From positions 1 through 64,000 of the forward strand of contig NZ_JARGYC010000003.1 in NCBI RefSeq assembly GCF_029168335.1: DNA of 64,000 nucleotides. The letters run 5' to 3'. This stretch comes from Psychromarinibacter sediminicola. GTDB taxonomy: Bacteria; Pseudomonadota; Alphaproteobacteria; Rhodobacterales; Rhodobacteraceae. Positions 9,513-20,826 of the stretch are shown here, piece by piece. How positions within the stretch are numbered: the first letter of the stretch is position 1; the number at the start of each line of letters is the position of its first letter. The notes under the pieces were generated by a model. It ran no database searches, had not been told where the DNA came from, and saw only the letters and a program-made list of their open reading frames with translations. The position numbers were made by a program, and so were the translations under genes.

Positions 9513-10691
9513 GTGACGCCCGCGGCGCGGATCGCGGCGGCGATCGAGGTACTCGACGCCGTGCTGGCCGGCGAGGCGGCCGAGAAGGTGCTGACCGGCT
9601 GGGCACGAGGGCACCGGTTCGCCGGCTCCGGCGACCGTGCGGCGATCCGCGACCATGTCTTCGACGCGCTGCGCTGCCGGCGCTCCTGCGCCTGGGTCGG
9701 CGGGGCCGACACCGGCCGTGGGCTGATGCTGGGTGCGGTGCGGCTGGCGGGGGGAGCGCCGGAGGAGATGTTCACCGGCGCGCGCTTCGCGCCGGCGCCG
9801 GTGGGCGCGGACGAGGGCGGCGAGTCGCTGGAGGACGCGCCCGAGGCGGTGCGGCTGGACATGCCGGACTGGCTGATGCCGCCGATGGCCGAGAGCCTCG
9901 GGGACGATTGCACCCCGGTGCTGGAAGCGCTGCGTCGCCGGGCGCCGGTTTTCCTGCGCGTGAATGCGGCGAAGGCGGAGGTGGCCGAGGCCCGCGCCGC
10001 GCTGGCCGAAGAGGGCGTGTCGACCCGGCCGCATCCGTTGGCGGAGACGGCGCTGGAGGTCACCGAGAACCCGCGCCGGGTGCAGGGCACGCGCGCCTAT
10101 CGCGAGGGGCTCGTCGAGTTGCAGGACGCCGCGAGTCAGGCGGTCTGCGCCGCCTTGCCGGCGGGGCCGGGGACGCGGGTGCTGGACTATTGCGCGGGCG
10201 GCGGCGGCAAGGCGCTGGCGCTGGCCGCGCGCGGCGCGGAGGTGGTGGCACACGATGCCGACCCGCGGCGGATGCGCGACCTGCCGGAGCGGGCGCGGCG
10301 GGCCGGGGTGCGGATCGAGACGGTCGCGACGGAGGCTTTGCCGTCGGCGGGACGCTTCGACCTGGTGCTCTGCGATGCACCGTGCTCGGGCAGCGGCGCC
10401 TGGCGGCGGAGCCCCGAGGCGAAGTGGAGGCTGACGCCTGCGCGACTTCGGGAATTGCAGGAAATCCAGATGGATATATTGCTGCGTTCATGTGATCTGG
10501 TCGCGCCGGGCGGCACGCTGGCCTATGCGACCTGTTCGCTGCTGGCGGCCGAGAACGACCGGACCGTGGCGGCATTCCGCGCCGCGGCGCCGGCCTGGCG
10601 GCTGGTGGACCAGCGCCGCTGGACCCCGCGCGACGGCGGCGACGGATTCTACCTGGCCCAGCTGATGCGCGACGAAACCGATCCGCCTTAA
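9513..10691 (+). CDS. RsmB/NOP2-family rRNA (cytosine-C5) methyltransferase
   Basis: This 392-residue SAM-dependent RNA methyltransferase has the AdoMet motif VLDYCAGGGGKALALAA. Its two family cysteines lie in DAPCSGSG and ATCSLLAAEN; one attacks C6 of cytosine and the other releases the product. The N-terminal third resembles the NusB-like part of RsmB but is short (E. coli RsmB is about 429 residues). It likely targets small-subunit rRNA. The start is GTG, 30 nt after guaB, with a weak ribosome-binding site, so co-transcription with guaB is likely. Confidence 0.85.
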   Translation: MTPAARIAAAIEVLDAVLAGEAAEKVLTGWARGHRFAGSGDRAAIRDHVFDALRCRRSCAWVGGADTGRGLMLGAVRLAGGAPEEMFTGARFAPAPVGADEGGESLEDAPEAVRLDMPDWLMPPMAESLGDDCTPVLEALRRRAPVFLRVNAAKAEVAEARAALAEEGVSTRPHPLAETALEVTENPRRVQGTRAYREGLVELQDAASQAVCAALPAGPGTRVLDYCAGGGGKALALAARGAEVVAHDADPRRMRDLPERARRAGVRIETVATEALPSAGRFDLVLCDAPCSGSGAWRRSPEAKWRLTPARLRELQEIQMDILLRSCDLVAPGGTLAYATCSLLAAENDRTVAAFRAAAPAWRLVDQRRWTPRDGGDGFYLAQLMRDETDPP

Positions 10692-10749
10692 GGCCGCGTT
10701 AACTTTTTTCGTGGAAGGGTGGCGCACGGATCGTAAAGGAGCGCTGTGC

Positions 10750-13029
10750 TTGTCGGACGTGGCCGAACCGCCCGGATCGCTGACGCGGATCGCGCTGGCC
10801 GTCGCGCCGCGCTGGCCGCGCGTTCTGGCGCCGGCGGTCGGTTTCCTGGGGCTGGCGCTCTTCTTCCGGGGCGGCTTCGCGGGCAGCCTGTTTCTGGTGG
10901 CCGGCGCCACGCTGATCGCGCTGGGTCTTTCGATCTCCTGGCTGGTGCACCGTCACCGCGCACGGCAGGGCCGGGTGACGGCCGCGGTCGCCGCGCTGAT
11001 CGGCCGCGACGCGGTGCCCAGCTTTCTGACCGACGAAAGCGGCCGCGTCACCTATCGCAACGCCGCCGCGTCGGCGCGCTATCCCGGCCGGCCGGACCAG
11101 ACGCTTGCCGCCGCCATCGGCGATCATTTCGCGGCCCCGGCCCATGTCCTGCGCCGGATGCGGCTGCGCGCCGATGCCCAGGGCGCGGCGGCCGAGGATG
11201 TGGCGACGGCCAAGGGCGCGCTGCGCCTGTCGGTGACGCAGGCGGAGCCGTGCGGGCATATCTGGCGGCTGGACGATCATGGCACCGCCTCGGCGGCCGA
11301 GATCGAGATGCCGATGCTGCGCCTGTCCAAGACCGGCAGCATCGTGGAAATGAACCAGGCCATGGCGGCGCTGCTGGGCGGCCGCCCGGCCAGCATCGAC
11401 CGCATCGTCAGCGACCCGCCGCTGCGCAAGGGCCAGCTGCATCACCTCGACACGGCGAAAGGACAGCTCGCCGCGCATCTGGCGATGCTGGAGGAACCGG
11501 GCGGGCTGACGCAGGTCTATGTCTGGCCCAGCGAGTCGCCCGACCGGCACCTGACCCATGCCGACGCGATTCCCGTGCCGATCATGAAGATCGCGCCGGA
11601 GGGCCGCATCCTGATGGCCAACCGCCGCGCGCGCACCCTGCTGGAGCTGCCGGACGAGGACGGGCTCGAATTTTCGGCGATGGTCGAGGGGCTGGGCCGG
11701 CCGGTGGAGGAGTGGCTGCGCGACGTCTCGGACGGCCGCGGCACCACCCAGGCCGAGGTCGTGCGCGCCACCCGGCCGCAGAAGGACGTGTATCTGCAGG
11801 TCGCGCTGGGGCGGATGGTGGATGGCGGCGGCACCTCGCTTTTGGCGGTGCTGATCGACGCGACCGAGCTGAAGACGCTGGAGGCGCAGTTCGTCCAGAG
11901 CCAGAAGATGCAGGCGGTGGGCCAGCTCGCCGGTGGCGTGGCGCATGACTTCAACAATCTTCTGACAGCGATTTCAGGGCATTGCGACCTGCTGCTGCTG
12001 CGCCACGAGGCCGGGGATCCGGATTACGGCGACCTCGTGCAGATCAACCAGAACGCCAACCGGGCCGCCGCGCTCGTCGGCCAGCTGCTGGCCTTCTCGC
12101 GCAAGCAGAACATGCAGCCCGAGCTGATCGACATGCGCGACGCGCTCGGCGACCTGACGCATCTGCTCAACCGCCTGGTCGGCGAGAAGATCCGGCTCGA
12201 CTGGACCCACGACAACGACCTGCCGCGGCTCCGCGCCGACAAGCGCCAGCTGGAGCAGGTGCTGATGAACCTCGTCGTCAACGCGCGCGACGCGATGCCG
12301 GAGGGCGGCCAGATCCGGATCGCCACCCGCGCCGTCCGGCTGGCCGAGCCGCTGCATCGCGACCGCGCCGAGGTTCCGGCGGGCGACTATGTCGTGGTCA
12401 CCGTCGAGGACGAGGGCTGCGGCATCGCCGCGGACCGCCTGGCGAAGATCTTCGAGCCGTTCTATTCGACCAAGCGCACCGGCGAGGGGACCGGGCTGGG
12501 CCTGTCGATGGCCTATGGCATTGTCAAGCAGACCGGCGGGTTCATCTTTGCCGACAGCGTCCCGGGGCAGGGGACCGTGTTCTCGATGTATTTCCCGGCG
12601 CATCGCGGCGGCGCCCTGCCGGCGGTGGCGTCGGGCGACGCGGTCGCGCGGCCCGCGGCGCGGCCGAATGGCGGTGTCGTGCTGCTAGTCGAGGACGAGG
12701 CGCCGGTGCGGGCCTTTGCCGGCCGGGCGCTGCGGCTGCGCGGGCATACCGTGCTGGAGGCCGACAGCGCCGAGGCGGCGCTGAAGCTCTTGGAGGATCC
12801 GGACCTGGAGGTCGACGTCTTCGTGACCGACGTGGTCATGCCGGGAATGGACGGGCCGACCTGGGTGGCGCAGGCGCTGAAGGCGCGCCCCGACACCCGC
12901 GTCGTCTTCGTGTCGGGCTATGCCGAGGATTCGATCTCGCACAACCGCGCGAAGATTCCGAATTCCGTGTTCCTGCCGAAGCCGTTCTCGCTGGCGCAGC
13001 TGACCGAGACGGTGCAGAGCCAGGTGTGA
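10750..13029 (+). CDS. cckA: Hybrid sensor histidine kinase CckA
   Basis: This hybrid kinase of about 759 residues feeds the ChpT-CtrA phosphorelay that controls the cell cycle, motility and gene transfer agents in alphaproteobacteria. Two N-terminal membrane helices are followed by PAS-like regions. The phosphoacceptor helix is GGVAHDFNNLL, the ATPase domain contains NLVVNARDAM and GTGLGLSMAYGIVKQ, and the C-terminal receiver has its Asp in VDVFVTDVVMPGMDG. TTG was chosen as start because AAAGGAG lies eight bases upstream; an in-frame GTG at 10711 would add 13 residues. Placement directly before recA is a Rhodobacterales trait. Confidence 0.9.
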   Translation: MSDVAEPPGSLTRIALAVAPRWPRVLAPAVGFLGLALFFRGGFAGSLFLVAGATLIALGLSISWLVHRHRARQGRVTAAVAALIGRDAVPSFLTDESGRVTYRNAAASARYPGRPDQTLAAAIGDHFAAPAHVLRRMRLRADAQGAAAEDVATAKGALRLSVTQAEPCGHIWRLDDHGTASAAEIEMPMLRLSKTGSIVEMNQAMAALLGGRPASIDRIVSDPPLRKGQLHHLDTAKGQLAAHLAMLEEPGGLTQVYVWPSESPDRHLTHADAIPVPIMKIAPEGRILMANRRARTLLELPDEDGLEFSAMVEGLGRPVEEWLRDVSDGRGTTQAEVVRATRPQKDVYLQVALGRMVDGGGTSLLAVLIDATELKTLEAQFVQSQKMQAVGQLAGGVAHDFNNLLTAISGHCDLLLLRHEAGDPDYGDLVQINQNANRAAALVGQLLAFSRKQNMQPELIDMRDALGDLTHLLNRLVGEKIRLDWTHDNDLPRLRADKRQLEQVLMNLVVNARDAMPEGGQIRIATRAVRLAEPLHRDRAEVPAGDYVVVTVEDEGCGIAADRLAKIFEPFYSTKRTGEGTGLGLSMAYGIVKQTGGFIFADSVPGQGTVFSMYFPAHRGGALPAVASGDAVARPAARPNGGVVLLVEDEAPVRAFAGRALRLRGHTVLEADSAEAALKLLEDPDLEVDVFVTDVVMPGMDGPTWVAQALKARPDTRVVFVSGYAEDSISHNRAKIPNSVFLPKPFSLAQLTETVQSQV

Positions 13030-13183
13030 GCCGGTGGCGGATTTCCGGGCGATTTCGGATATTTGCGCCTCGCGGGTCATTTTCCTCCGCATCTCAACCC
13101 TTCGTTAAGACCTGGGATGCCAAGCTGGGGACCAGGAAAATTTGGCTTGAAATGTCCACGTTTTGTTCGCATTGTCGCGAACG

Positions 13184-13198
13184 GAACATGAGGCGAAC
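13184..13198. promoter_or_regulatory. LexA (SOS) box upstream of recA
   Basis: GAAC-N7-GAAC, the alphaproteobacterial LexA site, lies 53 nt before the recA start. Just upstream, GTTCGC-N6-GCGAAC (13165-13182) forms a further perfect dyad. A TTGAAA (13147-13152) is a plausible -35, placing the SOS box near the transcription start. The lexA gene at the right end of the window carries the same half-sites. Confidence 0.85.
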
Positions 13199-13250
13199 AT
13201 CGGCAGTCATTGCCGCGGGGCATGCGCTGTGAAATAAGGGACCGGAATCC

Positions 13251-14324
13251 ATGGCTACGGCAGAACTCCTGAACATGATGGACAAGAAGGACAGCGACAA
13301 GCAGAAGGCGCTGGACTCGGCGCTGGCGCAGATCGAACGGCAGTTCGGCAAGGGTTCGATCATGAAGCTCGGCGCCGACAACCCGCTGCAGGACATCGAA
13401 TCGACCTCGACCGGCTCGCTGGGGCTCGACATCGCGCTCGGCATCGGCGGCATCCCGAAAGGGCGGATCGTCGAGATCTACGGCCCCGAAAGCTCGGGCA
13501 AGACCACGCTGACCCTGCATTGCGTCGCCGAGGAACAGAAGAAGGGCGGCGTCTGCGCCTTCGTCGACGCCGAACACGCGCTGGACCCGCAATACGCCAA
13601 GAAGCTGGGCGTGAACCTGGACGAGCTGCTGATCTCGCAGCCCGACACCGGCGAGCAGGCGCTGGAGATCACCGACACGCTGGTGCGCTCGGGCGCCGTC
13701 AACATGGTGGTGGTCGACTCGGTCGCCGCGCTGACGCCGAAGTCGGAGCTGGAAGGCGACATGGGCGATAGCTCGGTCGGCGTGCATGCCCGGCTGATGA
13801 GCCAGGCGATGCGCAAGCTGACCGGGTCGATTGCCCGCTCGAAATGCACCGTCATCTTCATCAACCAGATCCGCATGAAGATCGGCGTGATGTTCGGCTC
13901 GCCCGAGACGACGACGGGCGGCAACGCGCTGAAATTCTACTCCTCGGTCCGGCTGGACATCCGCCGGATCGGCGCGATCAAGGACCGCGACGAGGTGGTC
14001 GGCAACCAGACCCGGGTGAAGGTGGTGAAGAACAAGGTCTCGCCGCCGTTCAAGCAGGTCGAGTTCGACATCATGTATGGCGAGGGCATCTCGAAGACCG
14101 GCGAGCTTCTGGACCTTGGCGTGAAGGCCGGCGTGGTCGAGAAGTCGGGCGCGTGGTTCTCCTATGGCGACGAGCGAATCGGGCAGGGGCGCGAGAACGC
14201 CAAGACCTTCCTGAAGGAGCATCCGGACATGGCGCTGGACATCGAGGACAAGATCCGCGCCGCCCACGGGCTGGATTTCGACATGGGCGCGGGCAGCGAG
14301 GATGACGCGTTGGTCGACGAATAG
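13251..14324 (+). CDS. recA: Recombinase RecA
   Basis: This 357-residue ATP-dependent strand-exchange protein is central to homologous recombination and acts as LexA coprotease. The Walker A motif is [10 protein letters not shown], the Walker B region is VVVDSVAAL, and the L2 loop [18 protein letters not shown] is conserved. The acidic C-terminus ([10 protein letters not shown]) is typical. An SOS box lies upstream and a strong intrinsic terminator downstream, so it is a single-gene unit between cckA and the DUF1127 gene. Confidence 0.98.
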   Translation: MATAELLNMMDKKDSDKQKALDSALAQIERQFGKGSIMKLGADNPLQDIESTSTGSLGLDIALGIGGIPKGRIVEIYGPESSGKTTLTLHCVAEEQKKGGVCAFVDAEHALDPQYAKKLGVNLDELLISQPDTGEQALEITDTLVRSGAVNMVVVDSVAALTPKSELEGDMGDSSVGVHARLMSQAMRKLTGSIARSKCTVIFINQIRMKIGVMFGSPETTTGGNALKFYSSVRLDIRRIGAIKDRDEVVGNQTRVKVVKNKVSPPFKQVEFDIMYGEGISKTGELLDLGVKAGVVEKSGAWFSYGDERIGQGRENAKTFLKEHPDMALDIEDKIRAAHGLDFDMGAGSEDDALVDE

Positions 14325-14355
14325 GCCTCCGCGCGCAGGGTGCATATCGGACATG

Positions 14356-14385
14356 CGGGGGCGGCGGTTGCCGTCCCCGTTTTTT
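14356..14385 (+). terminator. Intrinsic terminator of recA
   Basis: A ten-base-pair stem (CGGGGGCGGC pairing with GCCGTCCCCG, one G-U pair) closes a GGTT loop and is followed at once by six T residues. It lies 32 nt after the recA stop. The sequence is a textbook rho-independent terminator. Confidence 0.9.
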
Positions 14386-14434
14386 GTATATACGTTCGCT
14401 ATCCTCGAACGACACGAAAACGGAGGATGGCAAG

Positions 14435-14665
14435 ATGCGGACCCTGATCGAGCGGGTAAGGGCGGCGCGCGAGCGGCGCCGGGCGATCCGGGCGTTGCGC
14501 GGATACCCGGCGGAGGTGCTGCGCGACATCGGGATCACGCGGGACGAGATTCGCGATTACGTGACCGGCCGGGGCCGCTTTGCGCCGAATCCAGCACGGC
14601 CGAGCGCCGAAATCATCCCGTTTCCCTGTCCGGCGCGGCCGGCGGGGCGCTGCTGTGCCGCGTGA
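14435..14665 (+). CDS. DUF1127 (YjiS-like) small arginine-rich protein
   Basis: This 76-residue basic protein has the DUF1127 core ERRRAIRALRGYPAEVLRDIGITRDEI at about residues 12-40. After it comes a proline-rich tail (PARPSAEIIPFPCPARPAGRCC) longer than usual and ending in cysteines. In Rhodobacter, a DUF1127 protein has been reported to bind RNA and influence RNA turnover under stress, so an RNA-related role is possible. An AGGAT-like ribosome-binding site lies upstream. A CGTTCG-N7-CGAACG dyad (14393-14411) in the leader may be a regulatory site. Confidence 0.8.
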   Translation: MRTLIERVRAARERRRAIRALRGYPAEVLRDIGITRDEIRDYVTGRGRFAPNPARPSAEIIPFPCPARPAGRCCAA

Positions 14666-14747
14666 GCGCGCGAGCGCAGTGGACACGCGGAAGGCGCGGG
14701 GATAAAGGGGGCCGACGCCTATCTCTCAAGCCCGGACCGCACGCCAG

Positions 14748-17417
14748 ATGGCCAGCCTGAACGACATCCGATCCACCTTCCTCGACTATTTCCGGCGGCA
14801 GGGGCACGAGGTCGTGTCCTCCTCGCCGCTGGTGCCGCGCAACGACCCGACGCTGATGTTCGTCAACTCGGGGATGGTGCAGTTCAAGAACCTGTTCACC
14901 GGGGTCGAGCACCGCGACTACACCCGCGCGACCACCTCGCAGAAATGCGTCCGCGCGGGCGGCAAGCATAACGACCTGGACAATGTGGGCTACACTGCCC
15001 GGCACCACACGTTCTTCGAGATGCTGGGGAATTTCAGCTTCGGCGACTATTTCAAGACCGAGGCGATCCCGTTTGCCTGGGAGCTGCTGACCCGGGATTT
15101 CGGGATCGACAAGAAACGCCTGCTGACCACGATCTATCACACCGACGACGAGGCCTTCGAGATCTGGAAGAAGGTCGGCGTGCCGGAGGACCGGATCATC
15201 CGGATCGATACCTCGGACAACTTCTGGCAGATGGGGCCGACCGGCCCCTGCGGGCCGTGCACCGAGATCTTCTATGACCACGGCGACCATATCTGGGGCG
15301 GCCCGCCGGGCAGCGCCGAGGAAGACGGCGACCGGTTCATCGAGATCTGGAACATCGTCTTCATGCAGAACGAGCAGTTCGAGGACGGCTCGATGCGCGC
15401 GCTCGACATGCAGTCGATCGACACCGGCATGGGGCTGGAGCGGATCGGCGCGCTGTTGCAGGGCAAGCACGACAATTACGACACCGACACGATGCGCGCG
15501 CTGATCGAGGCGTCGGCGAATGCATCCAACACCGACCCCGACGGCGACGGCAACGTGCATCACCGGGTGATCGCGGATCACCTGCGCTCGACGTCGTTCC
15601 TGATCGCCGACGGGGTGATGCCGTCGAACGAGGGGCGCGGCTATGTCCTGCGGCGGATCATGCGGCGGGCGATGCGGCACGCGCATCTGCTGGGCAATGC
15701 CGACCCGGTGATGCACCGGCTGGTCCCGGCGCTGGTGGCGCAGATGGGCCAGGCCTATTCGGAACTCGGCCGGGCGCAGGCGCTGATCCAGGAGACGCTG
15801 GAGCTGGAGGAGACGCGGTTCAAGCAGACGCTCGACCGCGGCCTGCGGCTGCTGGACGAGGAACTCGGCAAGATCCCCGAGGGCGCCGACCTGCCGGGTG
15901 CCGCGGCCTTCAAGCTCTACGACACCTACGGCTTCCCGCTGGACCTGACGCAGGACGCGCTGCGCGAGATGGGGCGGTCGGTCGACGTGGCCGGCTTCGA
16001 GGCGGCGATGGCCGAGCAGAAGGCCAAGGCGCGCGCGGCCTGGGCGGGCTCGGGCGAGTCGAAGGATCTCGCCATCTGGTTCGACCTGGCCGAAGAACAC
16101 GGCGCGACCGAGTTCCTGGGCTACGACACCGAGACGGCCGAAGGGCAGATCCTGGCGATCATCAACGACGGCAAGCTGACCGACTCGCTGCCCGAGGGCG
16201 AGGCCGGCTGGATCATCGTGAACCAGACGCCGTTCTACGGCGAGGCCGGCGGGCAGGTGGGCGACACCGGCACGATCCGCTCGCTGAACGACCACGACGT
16301 CGAGGGCAAGGTCACGGACACGCAGCGCTTCGGCGGCGGCGCGATCCTGGGCCATTTCGTCAAGGCCTCGAAGGGCGCGCTGGAGAAAGGCGAGCCGGTG
16401 GCGCTGAAGGTCGACCACACCCGGCGCTCGCTGATCCGGGCGAACCACTCGGCGACGCACCTGCTGCACGAGGCGCTCAGGCAGGCGCTGGGGGACCACG
16501 TGGCGCAGCGCGGCTCGCTGAACGCGCCGGACCGGCTGCGCTTCGATTTCAGCCATGCCAAGGCGCTGAGCCCGGACGAGATCTCGCGGGTGGAGCGCGA
16601 GGTGAACCAGTTCATCCGGCAGAACACGGCCGTCGAGACGCGGATCATGACGCCCGACGACGCGCGCGAGATCGGGGCGCAGGCGCTGTTCGGCGAGAAA
16701 TACGGCGACGAGGTGCGCGTGGTGTCCATGGGCCGGGCGCCCACGGGCAAGGGGCTCGACAAGGAGACCTACTCGATCGAGCTCTGCGGCGGCACGCATG
16801 TGACGCGGACCGGCGACATCGGCGCCTTCGCGCTGACCTCCGAGACGGCGTCGTCGGCCGGGGTGCGGCGGATCGAGGCGCTGACCGGCGACGCCGCGCT
16901 GAGCGAGCTGCGCGGGCGCGACGCGGTGCTGGGCGAGATCGAGGATCTGGTCAAGAGCTACGGCCCGGATGCGGTGGCGCGGGTAAAGGCGCTGCTGGAC
17001 GAACGCAAGGCGCTGACCAACGAGGTGTCGCAGTTGCGCCGCGACCTGGCGATGTCGGGCGGCGCGAGTGACGGCGGGCCGGCCGCGAAGGAGGTCGGCG
17101 GCCGAAAGTTCCTGGCGCAGGTGCTGCAGGGCGTGTCAGGCCGCGACCTGCCGTCGCTGATCGACGAGCACAAGGCGCGGCTGGGCTCGGGCGCGATCCT
17201 GCTGATCGCGGATGCGGGCGGCAAGGCGGCGGTGGCCGCGGGCGTGACTGAGGACCTGACGGGCTCGGTCAGCGCGGTGGACATGGTCAAGGCGGCGGTG
17301 GCCGAACTGGGCGGCAAGGGCGGCGGCGGCCGGCCCGACCTGGCCCAGGGCGGCGGCAAGGACGCCGGCAATGCAGAGGCCGCCATCGCGGCGGCGGAAA
17401 AGGTTCTGGGAGGCTGA
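14748..17417 (+). CDS. alaS: Alanyl-tRNA synthetase
   Basis: This 889-residue synthetase charges tRNA-Ala. Its class II catalytic core starts at [20 protein letters not shown]. The editing domain carries the zinc motif [12 protein letters not shown] and the later [13 protein letters not shown], and a C-terminal C-Ala/DHHA1 domain ends in a glycine-rich segment. Length is normal. The gene follows recA and the DUF1127 gene, and the small DUF1330 gene begins one base after its stop codon, indicating one transcript. Confidence 0.97.
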   Translation: MASLNDIRSTFLDYFRRQGHEVVSSSPLVPRNDPTLMFVNSGMVQFKNLFTGVEHRDYTRATTSQKCVRAGGKHNDLDNVGYTARHHTFFEMLGNFSFGDYFKTEAIPFAWELLTRDFGIDKKRLLTTIYHTDDEAFEIWKKVGVPEDRIIRIDTSDNFWQMGPTGPCGPCTEIFYDHGDHIWGGPPGSAEEDGDRFIEIWNIVFMQNEQFEDGSMRALDMQSIDTGMGLERIGALLQGKHDNYDTDTMRALIEASANASNTDPDGDGNVHHRVIADHLRSTSFLIADGVMPSNEGRGYVLRRIMRRAMRHAHLLGNADPVMHRLVPALVAQMGQAYSELGRAQALIQETLELEETRFKQTLDRGLRLLDEELGKIPEGADLPGAAAFKLYDTYGFPLDLTQDALREMGRSVDVAGFEAAMAEQKAKARAAWAGSGESKDLAIWFDLAEEHGATEFLGYDTETAEGQILAIINDGKLTDSLPEGEAGWIIVNQTPFYGEAGGQVGDTGTIRSLNDHDVEGKVTDTQRFGGGAILGHFVKASKGALEKGEPVALKVDHTRRSLIRANHSATHLLHEALRQALGDHVAQRGSLNAPDRLRFDFSHAKALSPDEISRVEREVNQFIRQNTAVETRIMTPDDAREIGAQALFGEKYGDEVRVVSMGRAPTGKGLDKETYSIELCGGTHVTRTGDIGAFALTSETASSAGVRRIEALTGDAALSELRGRDAVLGEIEDLVKSYGPDAVARVKALLDERKALTNEVSQLRRDLAMSGGASDGGPAAKEVGGRKFLAQVLQGVSGRDLPSLIDEHKARLGSGAILLIADAGGKAAVAAGVTEDLTGSVSAVDMVKAAVAELGGKGGGGRPDLAQGGGKDAGNAEAAIAAAEKVLGG

Positions 17418-17418
17418 G

Positions 17419-17703
17419 ATGGGCGCACTCTGGATCGCGCATGTGACGGTGAGCGACGAGGACAGCTACGCGAAATACGCCAAGATCGCGACCGAGGCGA
17501 TCGCGGAACACGGCGGCGTGTTCCTGGCGCGCGGCGGGCGGTATCAGGTGCTGGAGGGCAAGGACCGGCCGCGCAACGTGGTGGCGCGGTTCCCCAGCAT
17601 GGAGGCGGCGGTGGCGTGCTACAACTCGCCGCGCTACCAGGAGGCGCTGGAATTCGCGAAGGTCGCCGCCGAACGCGACCTGATGGTGGTGGAGGAGGTC
17701 TGA
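17419..17703 (+). CDS. DUF1330 family protein
   Basis: This 94-residue protein has a dimeric alpha/beta-barrel (ferredoxin-like) fold predicted from the family pattern: a start like WIAHVTVSDEDSYAKYAKIA, a central GGRYQVLEGKDRPRNVVARFPS, and a final YNSPRYQEALEFAKVAAERDLMVVE. DUF1330 proteins are small cytoplasmic proteins without an assigned reaction. It is tightly spaced after alaS, and a GGAGGAGGT sequence near its 3' end probably serves as the ribosome-binding site for the next gene. Confidence 0.85.
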   Translation: MGALWIAHVTVSDEDSYAKYAKIATEAIAEHGGVFLARGGRYQVLEGKDRPRNVVARFPSMEAAVACYNSPRYQEALEFAKVAAERDLMVVEEV

Positions 17704-18167
17704 GGACCCTTGCCGAGCTGACCGCGACCGACGCGCAGGCGGGGCGAATCGACTGGATCGGGCTGCGGCCGGAGCGGCGCGGCGCGATGCGGCCCGTGAG
17801 CGCGGCGGAGCTGCGCCCGGACGGGCTGGCGGGCGACCACGCGCGGGCCGGAAAGCGGGCGCTGACGCTGTTTCAGGCAGAGCATCTGGCCGCGGTCGCG
17901 GGCTTTCTCGGGCGCGGGGCGGTGCCGCCGGAGCTGTTGCGGCGGAACCTGATGATATCCGGGCTGAACCTCTCGGCGCTGCGCGGCGTGGCGCTGGCCC
18001 TGGATGGGGCCGTGGTGCGGATCACGGTTCCCTGCGCGCCCTGTTCGCGGATGGAAGAGGCGCTCGGCCCGGGCGGGTATAACGCGATGCGCGGACATGG
18101 CGGCTGGTGCGCCGAGGTGTTGCAGCCCGGCCCGGTCGCCACGGGCGCGCCCGTTCGCCGCGTCTGA
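17700..18167 (+). CDS. MOSC domain protein, probable CTG start
   Basis: This MOSC-domain protein of about 155 residues belongs to a family proposed to handle sulfur or metal-sulfur transfer, related to the molybdenum-cofactor sulfurase C-terminus. The core runs from GRIDWIGLRPERR through GLAGDHARAGKRALTLFQAEHL and RRNLMISGLNLSALRG to CAPCSRMEEALGPGGYNAMRGHGG, with conserved cysteines. No ATG, GTG or TTG lies in frame between the MOSC N-terminus and codon 17616, deep inside the upstream gene. A CTG overlaps the upstream TGA (CTGA) seven bases after GGAGGAGGT-type sequence, so CTG is the most economical start. The alternative is the ATG at 17616 with an 88-nt overlap. Confidence 0.75.
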   Translation: MRTLAELTATDAQAGRIDWIGLRPERRGAMRPVSAAELRPDGLAGDHARAGKRALTLFQAEHLAAVAGFLGRGAVPPELLRRNLMISGLNLSALRGVALALDGAVVRITVPCAPCSRMEEALGPGGYNAMRGHGGWCAEVLQPGPVATGAPVRRV

Positions 18168-18509
18168 TCTGGGTCCGATCCGGGCCCAATCTGGGGTTGA
18201 ACCCGGTCAACCGGTTGATCTGCGTGTTTGATTCGTCTTATCCCCAACCATCGGCCGCCGATAGGCCCTCAAAGTCGGAACAATCGCAAAGGCTTAGGCC
18301 GTTTGTTTCGCCCGGATAGCCAATTTATGAATCGCGGCCTCCGGCCCTGCGCGCGGAAGTGATGCGCGATGAACACAAATCCGGTGCGATTCCCGAGAAA
18401 ATTCACGTTTTCCATGCCAATCCACGAATCCGGTAACCGCGGGTACTAGGTCAGATGAAATCCAGCATGGTAAATCTGACTCACTTTTTGGGTAACGGAG
18501 GTTCTAACA
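18168..18509. other. 342-nt non-coding stretch with dyads and a 5'-leader hairpin
   Basis: No gene was found. The stretch is clearly more AT-rich than its surroundings. It contains overlapping palindromes around 18196-18218, including a perfect TCAACCGGTTGA. At 18450-18480 GTCAGAT pairs with ATCTGAC across a 17-nt loop and is followed by TCACTTTTTGGG, just ahead of the ribosome-binding site GGAGG of the next gene. This may be a long leader with an attenuator-like hairpin, or hold a small RNA. Nothing resembles a known riboswitch. Confidence 0.5.
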
Positions 18510-18791
18510 ATGAAATCGATCCTGACCGCTGCAGCTGCCGCTGTTGTTCTCACCGCTGGTTCCGCGATGGCCTGGGAAGGCCGGACTGTCGCCTGCTTCG
18601 ACAAGGTGTGGGTGCCGGCCACCTATGCCACCGACAAGGTTCTCGTGAAGCCGGCGAAAGAGCGCTACGAGCACAAGAACGGCCGCATCGAGCTGGTCCA
18701 CTACGCCCCGGTTTATCGGGAAATCAAGACCCTGGCCTCGAAGGGCTACTGGGTCATGAAGGAAGTCAGCTGCGGCTGCCCCAAGTGCTGA
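18510..18791 (+). CDS. Small exported cysteine-containing protein
   Basis: I do not recognise a named family. The 93-residue product has a clear signal peptide (MKSILTAAAAAVVLTAGSAMA, cleavage before WEG). A mature domain of about 72 residues is rich in Lys, Tyr and Val, with four cysteines: one in VACFDKVW and three clustered at the end (VSCGCPKC). It is probably periplasmic or secreted with disulfides. A consensus GGAGG lies nine bases before the ATG, and strong terminators follow. A long leader and good translation signals suggest high expression. Confidence 0.75.
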   Translation: MKSILTAAAAAVVLTAGSAMAWEGRTVACFDKVWVPATYATDKVLVKPAKERYEHKNGRIELVHYAPVYREIKTLASKGYWVMKEVSCGCPKC

Positions 18792-18860
18792 TGACCTGAC
18801 CGGCGCCGGTGACATCCCCACCGGCGCATCTGTCTTCCGGCGTCTTTCTGTCGCCGGACG

Positions 18861-18889
18861 AGCGCGGGCCTGATCAGCCCGCGCTTCTT
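18861..18889 (+). terminator. Intrinsic terminator after the small exported protein
   Basis: AGCGCGGGC pairs with GCCCGCGCT around a seven-base loop and is followed by TCTTGTTTG. A second perfect stem, GCGCCGGTG/CACCGGCGC (18803-18827), lies closer to the stop codon, and a TCCGGCG/CGCCGGA stem lies between them. The series ends the plus-strand transcript just before the 3' end of the convergent typA. Confidence 0.85.
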
Positions 18890-18901
18890 GTTTGTCCGGA
18901 G

Positions 18902-20722
<1,821 letters not shown>

Positions 20723-20826
20723 TGAGGTCGTCTCTTGTGGGGAGTTGCGCGGCTGATACCTGCTGTCCGGGCCGGTGGCCAGCCCCTACCGCGACACGGC
20801 GCGGGCCCGCGCGCTCTTTCCCGGGG

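Noticed and set aside
9484-9516. Ten-codon frame directly after guaB
   Set aside because: Too short to support; it overlaps the GTG start of the rRNA methyltransferase gene.
14393-14411. CGTTCG-N7-CGAACG considered as an SOS box
   Set aside because: The GTTC and GAAC are inverted with nine bases between, unlike the direct GTTC-N7-GTTC sites found at lexA and recA.
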